In this document: positions 33,610 through 42,736 of the stretch, piece after piece
Numbering within the stretch: the first letter of the stretch is position 1
Layout of the letters: every line of letters begins with the position of its first letter
Source of the DNA: VAZQ01 sp963739385
Lineage (GTDB): Bacteria; Pseudomonadota; Alphaproteobacteria; Rhizobiales; Xanthobacteraceae
Assembly (NCBI GenBank): GCA_963739385.1
Contig: CAVUAI010000062.1
Coordinates: 62,001 to 126,000 of the forward strand
Reading direction: 5' to 3'
DNA: 64,000 nucleotides
Program-made: the position numbers and the translations under genes
Notes under the pieces: model-generated
Databases searched by the model: none
Told to the model about the DNA's origin: nothing
The model's input: only the letters and a program-made list of their open reading frames with translations

Positions 33610-34836
33610 TCACGTCGTCTCGGGCTGCTCGCGTGTGCGGATATCCACCTCAGACGTGAGCGTGCGATGGACCGGACATTTGTCGGCGATCTCCAACAAC
33701 CGCTGGCGCTGGCTCTGGTCGAGATCGCCGCGCAAGGTGATAGCGCGCTCGATGCGGTCGATCATTCCCTCCTTGGTTTCGCAGCTTTCGCAATCGGCGG
33801 CGTGAATCCGGTTGTGACTGAGCTCGACGGCCACGCGGTCGAGCGGAAGCGCCTTGCGCTCGGCGTAGAGGCGGAGCGTCATCGCAGTACACGCCCCGAG
33901 CCCGGCGAGCACCAGATCGTAGGGACCCGGACCGCTGTCGAGGCCGCCGACGTCCACCGGCTCATCGGCCAGGAACCGGTGTTGGCCGACCGTGACCTGC
34001 TGCTGGAACCGGCCGAGACCGGTCTCACGCACCACGACGGTCCTGGCTTCGTCCGGCAGGCGAGATGCCTCCTCCGGGGCCTCCAGATAGCGTTCGGCCC
34101 AGGCTCGGATGACGCTCGCGACATAACTCGCGTCGCTGCGTTTGCTGAGGAAGTGGTCGGCGCCGGCAAGCGAGACAAAGCTCTTGGGGTGTTTGGCCGC
34201 GCCGAAGATCTGGCTCGCGTTCTCGATACCTACAACCGTATCGGTCGGCGAGTGGAAGAGGAGCAGCGACTTGTGCAGGCCGGCGATGCGCTCCATCAGC
34301 TTTTGCTCGGAGAGGTCCTCGATGAAGCTGCGGCTGATGCGAAATGGCCGGCCTGCCAGGGCGACCTCGACCTCGCCGCGCGCACTGATCTCGCCGAGCT
34401 GATCCTTGAACAGCCCGGTGACGTGGGTGGGATCGCTGGGGGCAGCGATCGTCACCACTGCTCGCGCCTCTGGCACCTCGGATGCCGCAGCCAGCACCGC
34501 GGTGCCGCCCAGACTGTGACCGACAAGGATCGCGGGGGCGCGCGCGACGCGCCGCAGCTCATTCGCGGCCGCGACCAGATCGGCGACGTTGGACGAAAAC
34601 GTGGTATTCGCGAATTCGCCTTCACTGGACCCTAGTCCGGTGAAGTCGAAGCGCAGCACCGCGATGTTGAGCGCGGTCAGCCCCTCGGCAATCCGCTTCG
34701 CGGCATGGACGTCCTTGCCGCAGGTGAAGCAGTGCGCAAACACCGCATATGCGCGCGGTTCTCCAGGCGGCCGGTCGAGCAACGCAGCAAGCTGGTGGCC
34801 TTCGGCGTTGGGAAAATCGAAGCGTTGAGCCGGCAT
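33610..34836 (-). CDS. Alpha/beta hydrolase fused to an OsmC domain
   Basis: The 408-residue protein joins an alpha/beta hydrolase (residues ~1-265: FAHCFTCGKD, GHSLGG nucleophile Ser108, late LAGADHFLSKRSD His) to an OsmC-type domain (~265-408: VDVGGLDSGPGPYDLVLAGLGACTAMTLRLYAERK, and IADKCPVHRTL with the paired Cys). This fusion is known in alphaproteobacteria, but the coupled chemistry has not been settled; it may hydrolyse acyl esters and reduce a peroxide or thiol in one protein. GGGAGGG lies just before ATG 34836. The next minus-strand gene (MBL protein) ends 47 bp upstream of this start. Confidence 0.88.
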   Translation of the reverse strand: MPAQRFDFPNAEGHQLAALLDRPPGEPRAYAVFAHCFTCGKDVHAAKRIAEGLTALNIAVLRFDFTGLGSSEGEFANTTFSSNVADLVAAANELRRVARAPAILVGHSLGGTAVLAAASEVPEARAVVTIAAPSDPTHVTGLFKDQLGEISARGEVEVALAGRPFRISRSFIEDLSEQKLMERIAGLHKSLLLFHSPTDTVVGIENASQIFGAAKHPKSFVSLAGADHFLSKRSDASYVASVIRAWAERYLEAPEEASRLPDEARTVVVRETGLGRFQQQVTVGQHRFLADEPVDVGGLDSGPGPYDLVLAGLGACTAMTLRLYAERKALPLDRVAVELSHNRIHAADCESCETKEGMIDRIERAITLRGDLDQSQRQRLLEIADKCPVHRTLTSEVDIRTREQPETT

Positions 34837-34882
34837 GCGCACCCTCCCCCAGGCTGTGGGCGTCGGCGGTTCGCCCACTGCC

Positions 34883-35827
34883 TCACAACTGGATTTCCAT
34901 CAGATCATGGGCGACCACGAGATCGCCCTTGAAGGTTGGCCGAACCGCATCGGCCCACTTGTCGGGGGTCATGCCGGTGGCATCGGCTGGCACAAGGTGG
35001 CTGAGCACCAGCGTTTTTACCCCCGCGTCGGTGGCGATGCGCCCGACATCGTCGGTTAGTGTGTGGCTGGCCTTGAGGTGCGCCATGAGCGTGGAAGCGT
35101 TGGGATTCCGCCGCACCAGCTCCTCGAGCGCGGGTGCGTACATGACTTCGTGCACGAGGACATCAGCCCCCTTCGCGAAAGCGGCGAGCGGCGGGAAGTA
35201 CGCGGTGTCGCCGGAGAAGACGATGGTCTTGCCCGGAAATTCGAATTTGAGCGCGAAGCTTTCCTTGATCGGCGGATGCAGATTGCGAAGCGCCGTCACC
35301 CTGGCGTCACCCGCCGCCATCACCGGCCCTTCGGTATATTCGTGGGCGGTGACGAGCTTGCGCAGGTCCGGCCTGCCTTCGTCCTCCATCCGGGTCTCGA
35401 TGTCGAACTTGTAAGCGTCCCAAAATCCTTGTGCCAGTTGCTTCATGCCGGCGGGGCCAAAGGCATCGACATTCGTGTTTAGGCCGGTAGCCCAGGCGTT
35501 GTAGACGAGCAGCCCGAACTCGGCGTTGTGATCGGAGTGGTGATGGGTAATGAAGGTGTAGCGCAGCGCGGGCAGCGGAAATTTCGCCTCGACGAGCTTC
35601 ACCGTGACGCCATAGCCGGTGTCGACCACGTAGGGGACATTGTTCCAGACGATGAGATTGGCCGACGGGGTGGGCCGAAAGCCGGTGACGCGCGGTCCGC
35701 CGCGCGTCCCAAGCAGCACGAGTCGATTGGACCCGAGATTGCGCTGCTGCGCGACTGCAGCAGGCTTGTCGGCCAACCCCGCCGCCAGCGCGGTGCTTGC
35801 AGCCAAAAAGCTCCTGCGCGTGATCAC
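34883..35827 (-). CDS. Exported MBL-fold metallohydrolase
   Basis: The 314-residue protein has a twin-arginine-type leader (ITRRSFLAASTALAAGLADKPAAVAQQ). The MBL domain shows the THHHSDHNAE motif (HxHxDH type), FSGDTAYFPPL, and late metal-ligand sequences VLVHEVMY and VLSHLVPAD. The layout resembles RNase Z/PhnP-like or phosphodiesterase MBL proteins; the substrate is unknown. The start is GTG at 35827 behind GGGAGAG. It is co-directional with the hydrolase-OsmC gene and likely in its transcript. This is the second exported MBL protein in 6 kb, but it is not close in sequence to the one at 29609. Confidence 0.8.
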   Translation of the reverse strand: MITRRSFLAASTALAAGLADKPAAVAQQRNLGSNRLVLLGTRGGPRVTGFRPTPSANLIVWNNVPYVVDTGYGVTVKLVEAKFPLPALRYTFITHHHSDHNAEFGLLVYNAWATGLNTNVDAFGPAGMKQLAQGFWDAYKFDIETRMEDEGRPDLRKLVTAHEYTEGPVMAAGDARVTALRNLHPPIKESFALKFEFPGKTIVFSGDTAYFPPLAAFAKGADVLVHEVMYAPALEELVRRNPNASTLMAHLKASHTLTDDVGRIATDAGVKTLVLSHLVPADATGMTPDKWADAVRPTFKGDLVVAHDLMEIQL

Positions 35828-36125
35828 GATCTCTCCCGTTGCTTATGGTGGGTCCCGCCGAGCCGAGCCGCATCTTGACAGCTTCCTGGCGCCCGGCAAC
35901 GCCGCACCGCCCGCAAGCACGATCTCGAGCTTTGCGTCGCACAAGGCGTAGCTCGACGGCGCCGTTGGGTCTCCCCAAGTGCCGACAGGAAGTCGATCAG
36001 CGCGATTTGAACCTGTTGCCCCTACGCTGCGACTAATCCAGTGGGCGCGAACAAATCACCGCGTTGGCTGCCGCATCGCCCGGGACAGGGGGCAGCGCCC
36101 GGCAGGCAAACACAGAGGGGCTACA

Positions 36126-36518
36126 ATGGCTTATTCCCGAATTTTCGCCCGGACACGGGGCATGTTGGTGCTGTCTGCGCTTTCGCTCGCAATGGCGCTG
36201 CCGGCGCTTCGCCCGGCCGAAGCGGTACCCGGCTATGACGGCGTCTGGAGCGTGGTGATCATCACCAAAGAAGGCATCTGCGATCCGTCCTACCGCTACC
36301 CCATCCGCATCACCAACGGCACGTTGGGCAATGCCGGTACCGCGGCCGTCAATATCAGCGGCAAGGTTGGCAAGAACGGCGCCGTCATCGTGAATGTGAG
36401 CGCCGGCGACAAGACCGCGACGGGCACCGGGCGCCTCGCAGGTCACAGCGGCGGGGGCTCCTGGAGCGGCGGCAATGGCGCCTGCTCCGGCACCTGGCAG
36501 GCCGAGCGCCGCGGCTAG
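36126..36518 (+). CDS. Small secreted protein, paralogue of the 30752 gene
   Basis: The 130-residue product has a signal peptide (about 1-33, ending AEA-VPG). Its mature part shares YDGVWSVVIITKEGICDPSYRYPIRI with the 30752 gene and ends NGACSGTWQAERRG. Glycine-rich beta-like stretches fill the middle. AGAGGGG lies before ATG 36126. The 5.4-kb distance and conserved residues suggest duplication. Nothing shows the function. Confidence 0.65.
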   Translation: MAYSRIFARTRGMLVLSALSLAMALPALRPAEAVPGYDGVWSVVIITKEGICDPSYRYPIRITNGTLGNAGTAAVNISGKVGKNGAVIVNVSAGDKTATGTGRLAGHSGGGSWSGGNGACSGTWQAERRG

Positions 36519-36564
36519 AATTGCATCTGCGGGCCGCGCCCGCGGCCTGCAGCAGTTTAAGTGA

Positions 36565-36585
36565 TGCCCGGGCCCGGCCCGGGCA
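36565..36585. terminator. Perfect GC hairpin downstream of secreted-protein gene
   Basis: TGCCCGGGC and GCCCGGGCA pair perfectly around a 3-nt loop, 47 bp after the 36518 stop. There is no T-run, so it may be a terminator without poly-U or a REP-like unit. The next gene begins 19 bp later. Confidence 0.45.
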
Positions 36586-36603
36586 TTGCTACATGCAGGT
36601 GTC

Positions 36604-37071
36604 ATGCCCAATAGCGTCGGCATGCCCAGGCCAGAACACCCCCCGGCTCCGCTGCCGACGGGGCTGGTCTACAGCAGCGCCATCCTCTGCGGCGTGCTCG
36701 CGGCGCTTGCGCTGCAGATCTTTTTGGGCCGCGCCGGGTTCGACCTCGCGGCGGTGTGGCAAAACCTTTTCACCCCAAGCTCGCGGCAGCTGAGTGCAGC
36801 CGGTCCGTGGTCGGCGATTGCCAGCGTGGCCTTTATTGCAAGCGGGGCCGCCGCTGCTGCGCTGAGCCGACGTCGGTTGCCGTGGCGGCGCTTTCGCACC
36901 CTTCGCTGGGCTGCGGCCGCCGGCGTCGTGTTCCTGCTGGCCGATCTCGGCCATTCCGGCGCGGGACCGGCGGGGGTCGCTGCCGGTGCGAACGTAGCGG
37001 CAAGGCTGGCAGCGCTCGCCGTCGCCGTGCTGATGGGGATGCTTGGGGCCTATCTTACGATCCGACGATGA
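36604..37071 (+). CDS. Integral membrane protein of unknown function
   Basis: The 155-residue protein has about four hydrophobic helices (roughly 26-47, 73-94, 105-122, 130-152) with short loops (LSRRRLPWRRFRTLRW) and no recognisable catalytic motif. ATG 36604 is preceded by AGGTG. It may be a small transporter subunit or a regulator. It sits alone between a secreted protein and the signal peptidase gene and does not match a family I can name. Confidence 0.5.
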   Translation: MPNSVGMPRPEHPPAPLPTGLVYSSAILCGVLAALALQIFLGRAGFDLAAVWQNLFTPSSRQLSAAGPWSAIASVAFIASGAAAAALSRRRLPWRRFRTLRWAAAAGVVFLLADLGHSGAGPAGVAAGANVAARLAALAVAVLMGMLGAYLTIRR

Positions 37072-37237
37072 CTATCTGCGCGCGCCTTTACGCCGACACT
37101 CAACTTTAAGTCGTAGCGCAGGTAAAGAAATCCGCCACGGCCTCGAACCTAATCCGTGCTGGCGACACTAATACTCGAGTCGTGGTGTGCCTGAGCGCAC
37201 GGGTTCTGGGTTGGGGAGAGAAATTCCGGAGTACTCG

Positions 37238-38134
37238 ATGTCATCGCTTGCCGACTACGCTCCGGCAGAAGCGAACAAGCAAGCGAACGCGCGACGCGGC
37301 CCCTCCCCCGGGGTAACGGCGCTGCTCACCGTGCTCACCCCAGGGCTCGGCCACATTTACATCGGCCAGGCGCGGCGAGGGATCACGCTCTTCGTCCTCG
37401 TCATCATCGCCGACACCTTATTGATGTTCGCGATGATGGGCGTTCTGGCGCGCTTCTGGATGTTCGCCGTCAGTCTCGGCCTGCTGTTGGGGCTATGGTG
37501 CTACATTCTGCTTGACGCCATTCAGCGGGCGTACCGGCTGCGCGACTACCCGCACGAGGGCAATTACCGGTGGACGACCTACGCGGGGGCGTTTGTCCTC
37601 GCGTGCGCCGTGTTTGCAGGCCCGTGCATCTATGCCCTGCACGCCAAGACCTCCGGCCAACTGCTCTGGCTCAATGCCGTCAACACCAGCATGGAACCCA
37701 CACTGCGGCTTGGAGAGTATTTTCTCGCCGATGCCACCTACTATCGCAGCCGGCATCCCAGCCGCGGCGAGGTCGCCGTCTACACCCACCCGAAACAGCC
37801 GCAGTTACACTACATCAAGCGGATCGTCGCGGTTGAGGGCGATCGCATAGCCCTCAAAGGTGGGCGTGCGATCGTCAATGGAATGGCAGTGGAAGAGCCA
37901 TATGTCGACGTCGGCCCAGCCGAAGGCCGCTTCGCCGATCTGCCGGAACGCCGGGTACCTGTCGGACACGTGTACGTGCTGGGCGACAATCGCGCGCAGA
38001 GCGTGGATAGCCGCGACATCGTCGCCCACGGCTCGGTCCCCGTGGCCAATCTGATTGGACGCGTAACCGACATCGCAATCTCGCGACACCTGGGACGCAT
38101 GGGTCGCTGGGTCGGAACGCCAAGCAATCTCTGA
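37238..38134 (+). CDS. Signal peptidase I with extra N-terminal membrane domain
   Basis: The 298-residue protein has an N-terminal hydrophobic module with TPGLGHIYIGQARRG and three helices (about 23-95), then another helix (about 114-134). The catalytic domain of LepB enzymes follows: nucleophile Ser151 in NTSMEPTL, general-base Lys194 in YIKRIVAVEGD and GDNRAQSVDSRD (249-260). It cleaves signal peptides on the outer face of the membrane. Most LepB proteins have only one or two helices, so the TM2/DUF5683-like N-terminus is an unusual addition that might tether or regulate the enzyme. GGAG eight bases before the ATG fixes the start. Confidence 0.85.
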   Translation: MSSLADYAPAEANKQANARRGPSPGVTALLTVLTPGLGHIYIGQARRGITLFVLVIIADTLLMFAMMGVLARFWMFAVSLGLLLGLWCYILLDAIQRAYRLRDYPHEGNYRWTTYAGAFVLACAVFAGPCIYALHAKTSGQLLWLNAVNTSMEPTLRLGEYFLADATYYRSRHPSRGEVAVYTHPKQPQLHYIKRIVAVEGDRIALKGGRAIVNGMAVEEPYVDVGPAEGRFADLPERRVPVGHVYVLGDNRAQSVDSRDIVAHGSVPVANLIGRVTDIAISRHLGRMGRWVGTPSNL

Positions 38135-38296
38135 GCGCACGCGCCGCATCCGCAGTTTCCTCCGCTTGATGAGCCGTCCCTAGGCTTCGATGTCGTGAGG
38201 CCAGCGGTGTGTGGCCGCGCAGTCCATGCGGCGGGCTCAATCAGCAGTCGAGCGCGAGAGGGAACGAGGCCGCACCGAAGGGCGCGACCATAATCT

Positions 38297-39472
38297 TCAC
38301 CGCACCAACTCCCGCATCGCCCTGTCAAGCCCGTCGAGAGTGAGCGGATACATCCGCCCGCCCATGAGCTGGCGCATGATGCGGATCGATTGAGTATACT
38401 CCCACTCCTTCTCCGCGACGGGGTTGAGCCAGACGCAGGCGGGATAGGTGCGCGCGATACGCTCCATCCAGGTCGCGCCGGTCTCCTCGTTGAAATGCTC
38501 GACCGACCCGCCGGCCGCCATGATCTCGTAGGGCGACATGGAGGCATCGCCGACGAAAATCGCCTTGTAGTCGTGCGGATAGGTGTGCAGCACGTCCCAT
38601 GTCGGGGTTGTGTGGTCAAAGCGGCGGCGGTTCTCCTTCCATACTTTCTCGTACGGGCAATTGTGGAAGTAGAAATGCTCCATGTGCTTGAATTCGGTGC
38701 GCGCGGCCGAAAACAACTCCTCGGTCGCCTTGACGTGCCAGTCCATGGAGCCGCCGACGTCGAAGAACAGCAGCACCTTCACGGCATTGTGCCGCTCGGG
38801 CCGCATGAGGATGTCGAGGTAGCCCTTGTGCGCCGTGCCCTTGATGGTGCCGTCGAGGTCGAGCTCGTCCGGGGCGCCGGTGCGGGCGAACCGCCGCAGC
38901 CGGCGCAGCGCGATCTTGATGTTGCGAGTGCCGAGCTCAACCTGATCGTCGAGGTCCTTGAACTCGCGCCTGTCCCAGACCTTGACCGCACGGAAGTTGC
39001 GGTTTTCGTCCTGACCAATACGCACGCCCTCCGGGTTGTAGCCAAAGGCGCCGAATGGCGACGTGCCGCCGGTGCCGATCCATTTATTGCCGCCCTGGTG
39101 GCGGCCCTTCTGCTCCTTCATGCGTTGGCGCAACGTTTCCAGGAGCTTGTCGAGCCCGCCCATGGCTTCGATCTGCTTCTTCTCTTCGTCGGTGAGATAT
39201 TTTTCGGCTAGCTTCCTGAGCCACTCGGCCGGAATGTCGGCGGCCAGTGCCTCGCTCATCAGCTCGAGGCCCTTGAACACGTGGCCGAAGACGCGGTCGA
39301 ACTTGTCGAGATTGCGCTCGTCCTTTATCAGGGCCGTGCGCGCGAGATAGTAGAAGTCCTCCACCCGCCGGCCGGCGATGTCTTTCTCCATCGCTTCCAT
39401 CAGCGTCAGATATTCGCGCAGCGTGACCGGCACGCCGGCCGTTTTGAGCTCGTGAAAGAATGCGACGAACAT
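38297..39472 (-). CDS. CoxE-like VWA-domain protein, putative MoxR partner
   Basis: The 391-residue protein starts with a helical N-terminal domain (FHELKTAGVPVTLREYLTLMEAM). A long charged linker leads to a VWA/CoxE domain with the altered metal site FFDVGGSMD, HFYFHNCPYEKVW and IFVGDASMSPYEI. It normally pairs with a MoxR ATPase of exactly the type found at 19941-20786, where the two genes are usually adjacent. The separation of about 17.5 kb suggests an insertion or rearrangement. It converges with the signal peptidase gene across a 162-bp gap with no recognised feature. ATG 39472 is clear. Confidence 0.87.
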   Translation of the reverse strand: MFVAFFHELKTAGVPVTLREYLTLMEAMEKDIAGRRVEDFYYLARTALIKDERNLDKFDRVFGHVFKGLELMSEALAADIPAEWLRKLAEKYLTDEEKKQIEAMGGLDKLLETLRQRMKEQKGRHQGGNKWIGTGGTSPFGAFGYNPEGVRIGQDENRNFRAVKVWDRREFKDLDDQVELGTRNIKIALRRLRRFARTGAPDELDLDGTIKGTAHKGYLDILMRPERHNAVKVLLFFDVGGSMDWHVKATEELFSAARTEFKHMEHFYFHNCPYEKVWKENRRRFDHTTPTWDVLHTYPHDYKAIFVGDASMSPYEIMAAGGSVEHFNEETGATWMERIARTYPACVWLNPVAEKEWEYTQSIRIMRQLMGGRMYPLTLDGLDRAMRELVR

Positions 39473-39523
39473 GCGGCAACCTTGCGCCCTTGCGCGAGGC
39501 GGTCAAGGCCGGGATGCCGGCCC

Positions 39524-40552
39524 TCAGGCAGCGCAGGGCTTGCGGAAGCGGTCGATCACGACCCGATTGACGTGCCCGAGGAATTGCCGCGCGCTCGCCT
39601 CCCAGGTGCGGGTGAGCGCGAATGTCCGGCACGCCGCGCGCGACACGTGCAGCGCGCTCATGCATGCCGTACGCAGATCCTCATGGAGCGCACCCACCGG
39701 ATCATCCCCGATGACGTCGCGAGGCCCGGTGACAGGATAGGCCGCAACCGGCACCCCGCATGCGAGCGCTTCGAGCTGTACGACTCCGAACGTGTCGGTA
39801 CGGCTCGGAAATACGAAAACGTCCGAACCCGCCAGGTAGGCGGGCAGCATCTTTTCATCCAGCAGGCCCATGAACTTGGCGTCGGGAAACTGACGCCGCA
39901 ACTCGGCCTCCTGAGGCCCTTGCCCGATCACGATCTTCGACCCCGGAAGGTCGAGCGAAAGGAAGGCCGGCAAATTCTTCTCGACGGCAATGCGCCCGAC
40001 GCACACGAAGATGGGCCGCGGCAGTCCAAGATCGATCGCGCGCTCGGGTTTGAACTGCTCGGTATCGACGCCACGCGTCCACAGGCCGAGATTCTTGAAA
40101 CCGCGCTGTGTGAACTCGGCCATCAGCGATGGAGTTGAGACCATCGTGACGGTCGCGGCGGAATGGAAGTAGCGTAGCAAAGCGTAAGTCCAAGCTGATG
40201 GGATCGCCAGCCGCACCGAGATGTATTCAGGAAACCGCGTCGTATAGCTCGTCGTAAACGGCAGCCCGTGCCTGCGGCAATAGTGGCGCACCTGGAAACC
40301 GATGGTTCCCTCAGTCGCGATGTGGATCGCGTCCGGCCTCGCCTGCTCGATACGCCGCGCAATCTCCCGCGGATTGGGGAGCGCGCAACGCAGACCCGGA
40401 TAGGTCGGCACCGGCATGGAGGCAAATCCCTCGGGCGTGAGGAAAACGACCTCGACCCCCAGCCTGCGAGCGCTGGCGCCGAGCGAGGTCAAGGTGCGAA
40501 CCACGCCGTTGACCTGCGGATGCCAAGCATCGGTGGCGACGAGAACACGCAT
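39524..40552 (-). CDS. Glycosyltransferase family 4 (MgtA-like)
   Basis: The 342-residue protein shows an N-terminal MRVLVATDAWHPQVNGVVRTLTSL, typical of GT4 acceptor domains, GRIAVEKNLPAFL and GQGPQEAEL in the donor domain, and the E-x7-E-like region RTDTFGVVQLEALACG. It resembles alpha-mannosyl/glucuronosyl transferases that add sugars to diacylglycerol or a lipid carrier. The start overlaps the phosphoesterase stop (TGATG), so the two are translated in tandem. The pairing with an LpxH-like protein argues for glycolipid synthesis in the membrane; the exact sugar is not deducible. Confidence 0.85.
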   Translation of the reverse strand: MRVLVATDAWHPQVNGVVRTLTSLGASARRLGVEVVFLTPEGFASMPVPTYPGLRCALPNPREIARRIEQARPDAIHIATEGTIGFQVRHYCRRHGLPFTTSYTTRFPEYISVRLAIPSAWTYALLRYFHSAATVTMVSTPSLMAEFTQRGFKNLGLWTRGVDTEQFKPERAIDLGLPRPIFVCVGRIAVEKNLPAFLSLDLPGSKIVIGQGPQEAELRRQFPDAKFMGLLDEKMLPAYLAGSDVFVFPSRTDTFGVVQLEALACGVPVAAYPVTGPRDVIGDDPVGALHEDLRTACMSALHVSRAACRTFALTRTWEASARQFLGHVNRVVIDRFRKPCAA

Positions 40553-41388
40553 CAGGCTGCCCGCGCCTCCCCGGTGACCAGCGCTTGTGCGGAGCGCCGC
40601 GTCTCTCCGAAGCAGCGCAGGATCTCGAACCGGCCATCCTGGCATTCAGCAACCGCGGTGCAGCTTTCAACCCAATCGCCGCAGTTGATGTAGCGAATGC
40701 CGAACTCCTCGTGGATCGCCGCGTGGTGAACGTGTCCGCAAATCACGCCGTCGACCGCCTGCTGATGCGCCAACTCCGCCAGGGACCGTTCGAAGTCGCC
40801 AAGATAGCTGCTTGCGGTCTTGAACTTATGCTTCGCCCATTGCAGCGGCGACCACCACGGCAGACCCAGCAGGCGCCGCATGCGGTTGAAGCCGGAATTG
40901 ACGGCGATGACGGTCAGGTTGGCGCGATGCGCAATCGGCGCGAGCCTGCGGGTGCGATGGATCAGACGGTCGAAGCGGTCGCCGTGCACAACGATGTATC
41001 GTCGCCCATCAGCCGCCGTGTGCACAGTGGAATCGACGACTTCAATGCCCGCAAAATGCGTGCCGCAATAATCCCGCAGGAATTCGTCGTGATTGCCTGG
41101 AATATAGATGACGCGCACCCCCCGCTGGGCGGCGCACAGCAGTTCGCGGAGTATTTCGTCGTGGGCCGCCGGCCAGTACCAGTTCGCGCGCAACCGCCAG
41201 CCGTCGACAATGTCGCCCACGAGATAAATGACGTCGGCACGGTGGCGACGCAGGAACTCGATGAGCCGGTCGCTCCTGCAGGCGCGCGACCCGAGATGGA
41301 TGTCCGAGAGAAACAGAGCCCGGAGCTTCCGCGGAGGGGGCATCGGCCGGGGGCCGTCGGCTTGGCTGGCGTCCAGTGCGAATCGCAT
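40552..41388 (-). CDS. LpxH-like metallophosphoesterase
   Basis: The 278-residue calcineurin-like protein has the metal-ligand series SDIHLG, GDIVDGW, GNHDEF, HGDRFD and CGHVHHA, typical of UDP-2,3-diacylglucosamine hydrolases (LpxH/LpxG type) and their paralogues. It removes a phosphate or pyrophosphate in lipid metabolism. True LpxH is part of lipid A synthesis, but many rhizobia have paralogues next to a glycosyltransferase, as here, so the role is probably in glycolipid formation. ATG 41388 is clear. Confidence 0.8.
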   Translation of the reverse strand: MRFALDASQADGPRPMPPPRKLRALFLSDIHLGSRACRSDRLIEFLRRHRADVIYLVGDIVDGWRLRANWYWPAAHDEILRELLCAAQRGVRVIYIPGNHDEFLRDYCGTHFAGIEVVDSTVHTAADGRRYIVVHGDRFDRLIHRTRRLAPIAHRANLTVIAVNSGFNRMRRLLGLPWWSPLQWAKHKFKTASSYLGDFERSLAELAHQQAVDGVICGHVHHAAIHEEFGIRYINCGDWVESCTAVAECQDGRFEILRCFGETRRSAQALVTGEARAA

Positions 41389-41589
41389 GTCGCAAGAATC
41401 GTGATGTCATGTCTCAGGCGTATGACGATCTGCCGCAGCGCCCGCTGACAATGCCGGCCTGAGCGTTTGCCAACGGTCGCCGGGCTGCCTGTCGGGCCAT
41501 CTGGTCGCAGGCACTGTAACACTGCTGTTGCAACGAGATGGGAGGTTGTCCCCTCCGAATCATGTCCACCGCCGAGAGCTCATCACAGG

Positions 41590-42591
41590 ATGCAGATGCT
41601 GAACGCGATGAGCGCCGTAACGCGGGCAGTCGATGAGAGGGTCGGCTGGAACCGGATTGCCTTCACAATAAGCATTGTGATCATTGGGGTTGCCCTGGTC
41701 ACGTTGTTCCGCTTGCTGCGCGACGTCGACGTGGACAAGGTGGTCGACGCATTGCAGGCAACGTCGCTGCGCGCCGTCCTGCTCGCGGGCGTCCTGGTCG
41801 TCGCCGGCTATGTGACCCTGACTTTCTATGACTTCTTTGCCCTGCGCACGATCGGGCAGACCCACGTACCGTACCGGATCGCCGCGCTCGCAAGCTTCAC
41901 CAGCTATACGATCGGTCACAATCTCGGCGCCACGGTCTTCACCGGCGGTGTGGTTCGACTGCGCATCTATTCGCCGTGGGGGCTTGGCGTCGTCGATATC
42001 GCCAAGATCGCGTTCGTGACCGGCCTGACCTTCTGGCTGGGAAACGCCTTCATCCTTGGCCTGAGCATGGCCTACGCACCGGACGCCGCCAGCACCGTGA
42101 ACCAATTGCCGCCATGGCTCAATCGAACGATTGCGCTTGCCGGACTGGCGGCGATCATCGGATATGTCCTCTGGCTGCTGCCCGGACCGCGCGCCGTAGG
42201 ATACGGCGAGTGGCAGATTACGCTGCCGAACGCACCGCTCACCTTCGTCCAGATCGGGATCGGAATTGCTGATCTTACAATCGGCGCGCTCGCCATGTAC
42301 GTGCTGCTCCCGAGCGACCCCACCCTCCCCTTCACCACTCTGCTCGTCACCTTCGTATTGGCAACCCTGCTCGGCTTTCTCAGCCACGCGCCCGGCAGCC
42401 TCGGCGTCTTCGACGCCGCAATGCTGGTGGGACTCTCGCAGTTCGACAAGAACGAACTGCTGGCATCGCTGCTGATCTTCCGCCTGCTGTACTTCATTTT
42501 TCCGTTCTTTGCGGCGCTGTCTATCGTGAGTGCGCGCGAAGTGTGGCTGAGCTTGGCCAAGAACTCCGGACCGCCAGACCCGCTCGCCTGA
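41590..42591 (+). CDS. YbhN/UPF0104-family integral membrane protein (lysylphosphatidylglycerol synthetase TM-domain-like)
   Basis: The ~333-residue protein has about eight helices. It carries the family signature LGFLSHAPGSLGVFDAAMLVGL near the end, plus FTSYTIGHNLGATVFTGGVVRLRIYSPWGL. YbhN/LPG_synthase_TM proteins are the flippase-like halves of MprF or stand-alone lipid handlers. It lies divergent from the phosphoesterase/glycosyltransferase pair, so it may move or handle the glycolipid they make; that is inference. The start is uncertain among ATGs at 41590, 41596 and 41608; all retain the first helix. Confidence 0.8.
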   Translation: MQMLNAMSAVTRAVDERVGWNRIAFTISIVIIGVALVTLFRLLRDVDVDKVVDALQATSLRAVLLAGVLVVAGYVTLTFYDFFALRTIGQTHVPYRIAALASFTSYTIGHNLGATVFTGGVVRLRIYSPWGLGVVDIAKIAFVTGLTFWLGNAFILGLSMAYAPDAASTVNQLPPWLNRTIALAGLAAIIGYVLWLLPGPRAVGYGEWQITLPNAPLTFVQIGIGIADLTIGALAMYVLLPSDPTLPFTTLLVTFVLATLLGFLSHAPGSLGVFDAAMLVGLSQFDKNELLASLLIFRLLYFIFPFFAALSIVSAREVWLSLAKNSGPPDPLA

Positions 42592-42736
42592 AGCCCCGCG
42601 GCAGTCCGTCACGGGACGTAGGGGCGCGAGAGCCGGCGCGACAGAATGTGCCGTGTTCGGCGCATGTCGCCCCGCTTCGCGCGCTGGCGGCACACGCCCA
42701 AACATGCTTGGCTCTTCCAAAAAGATGGAGGAGCCG

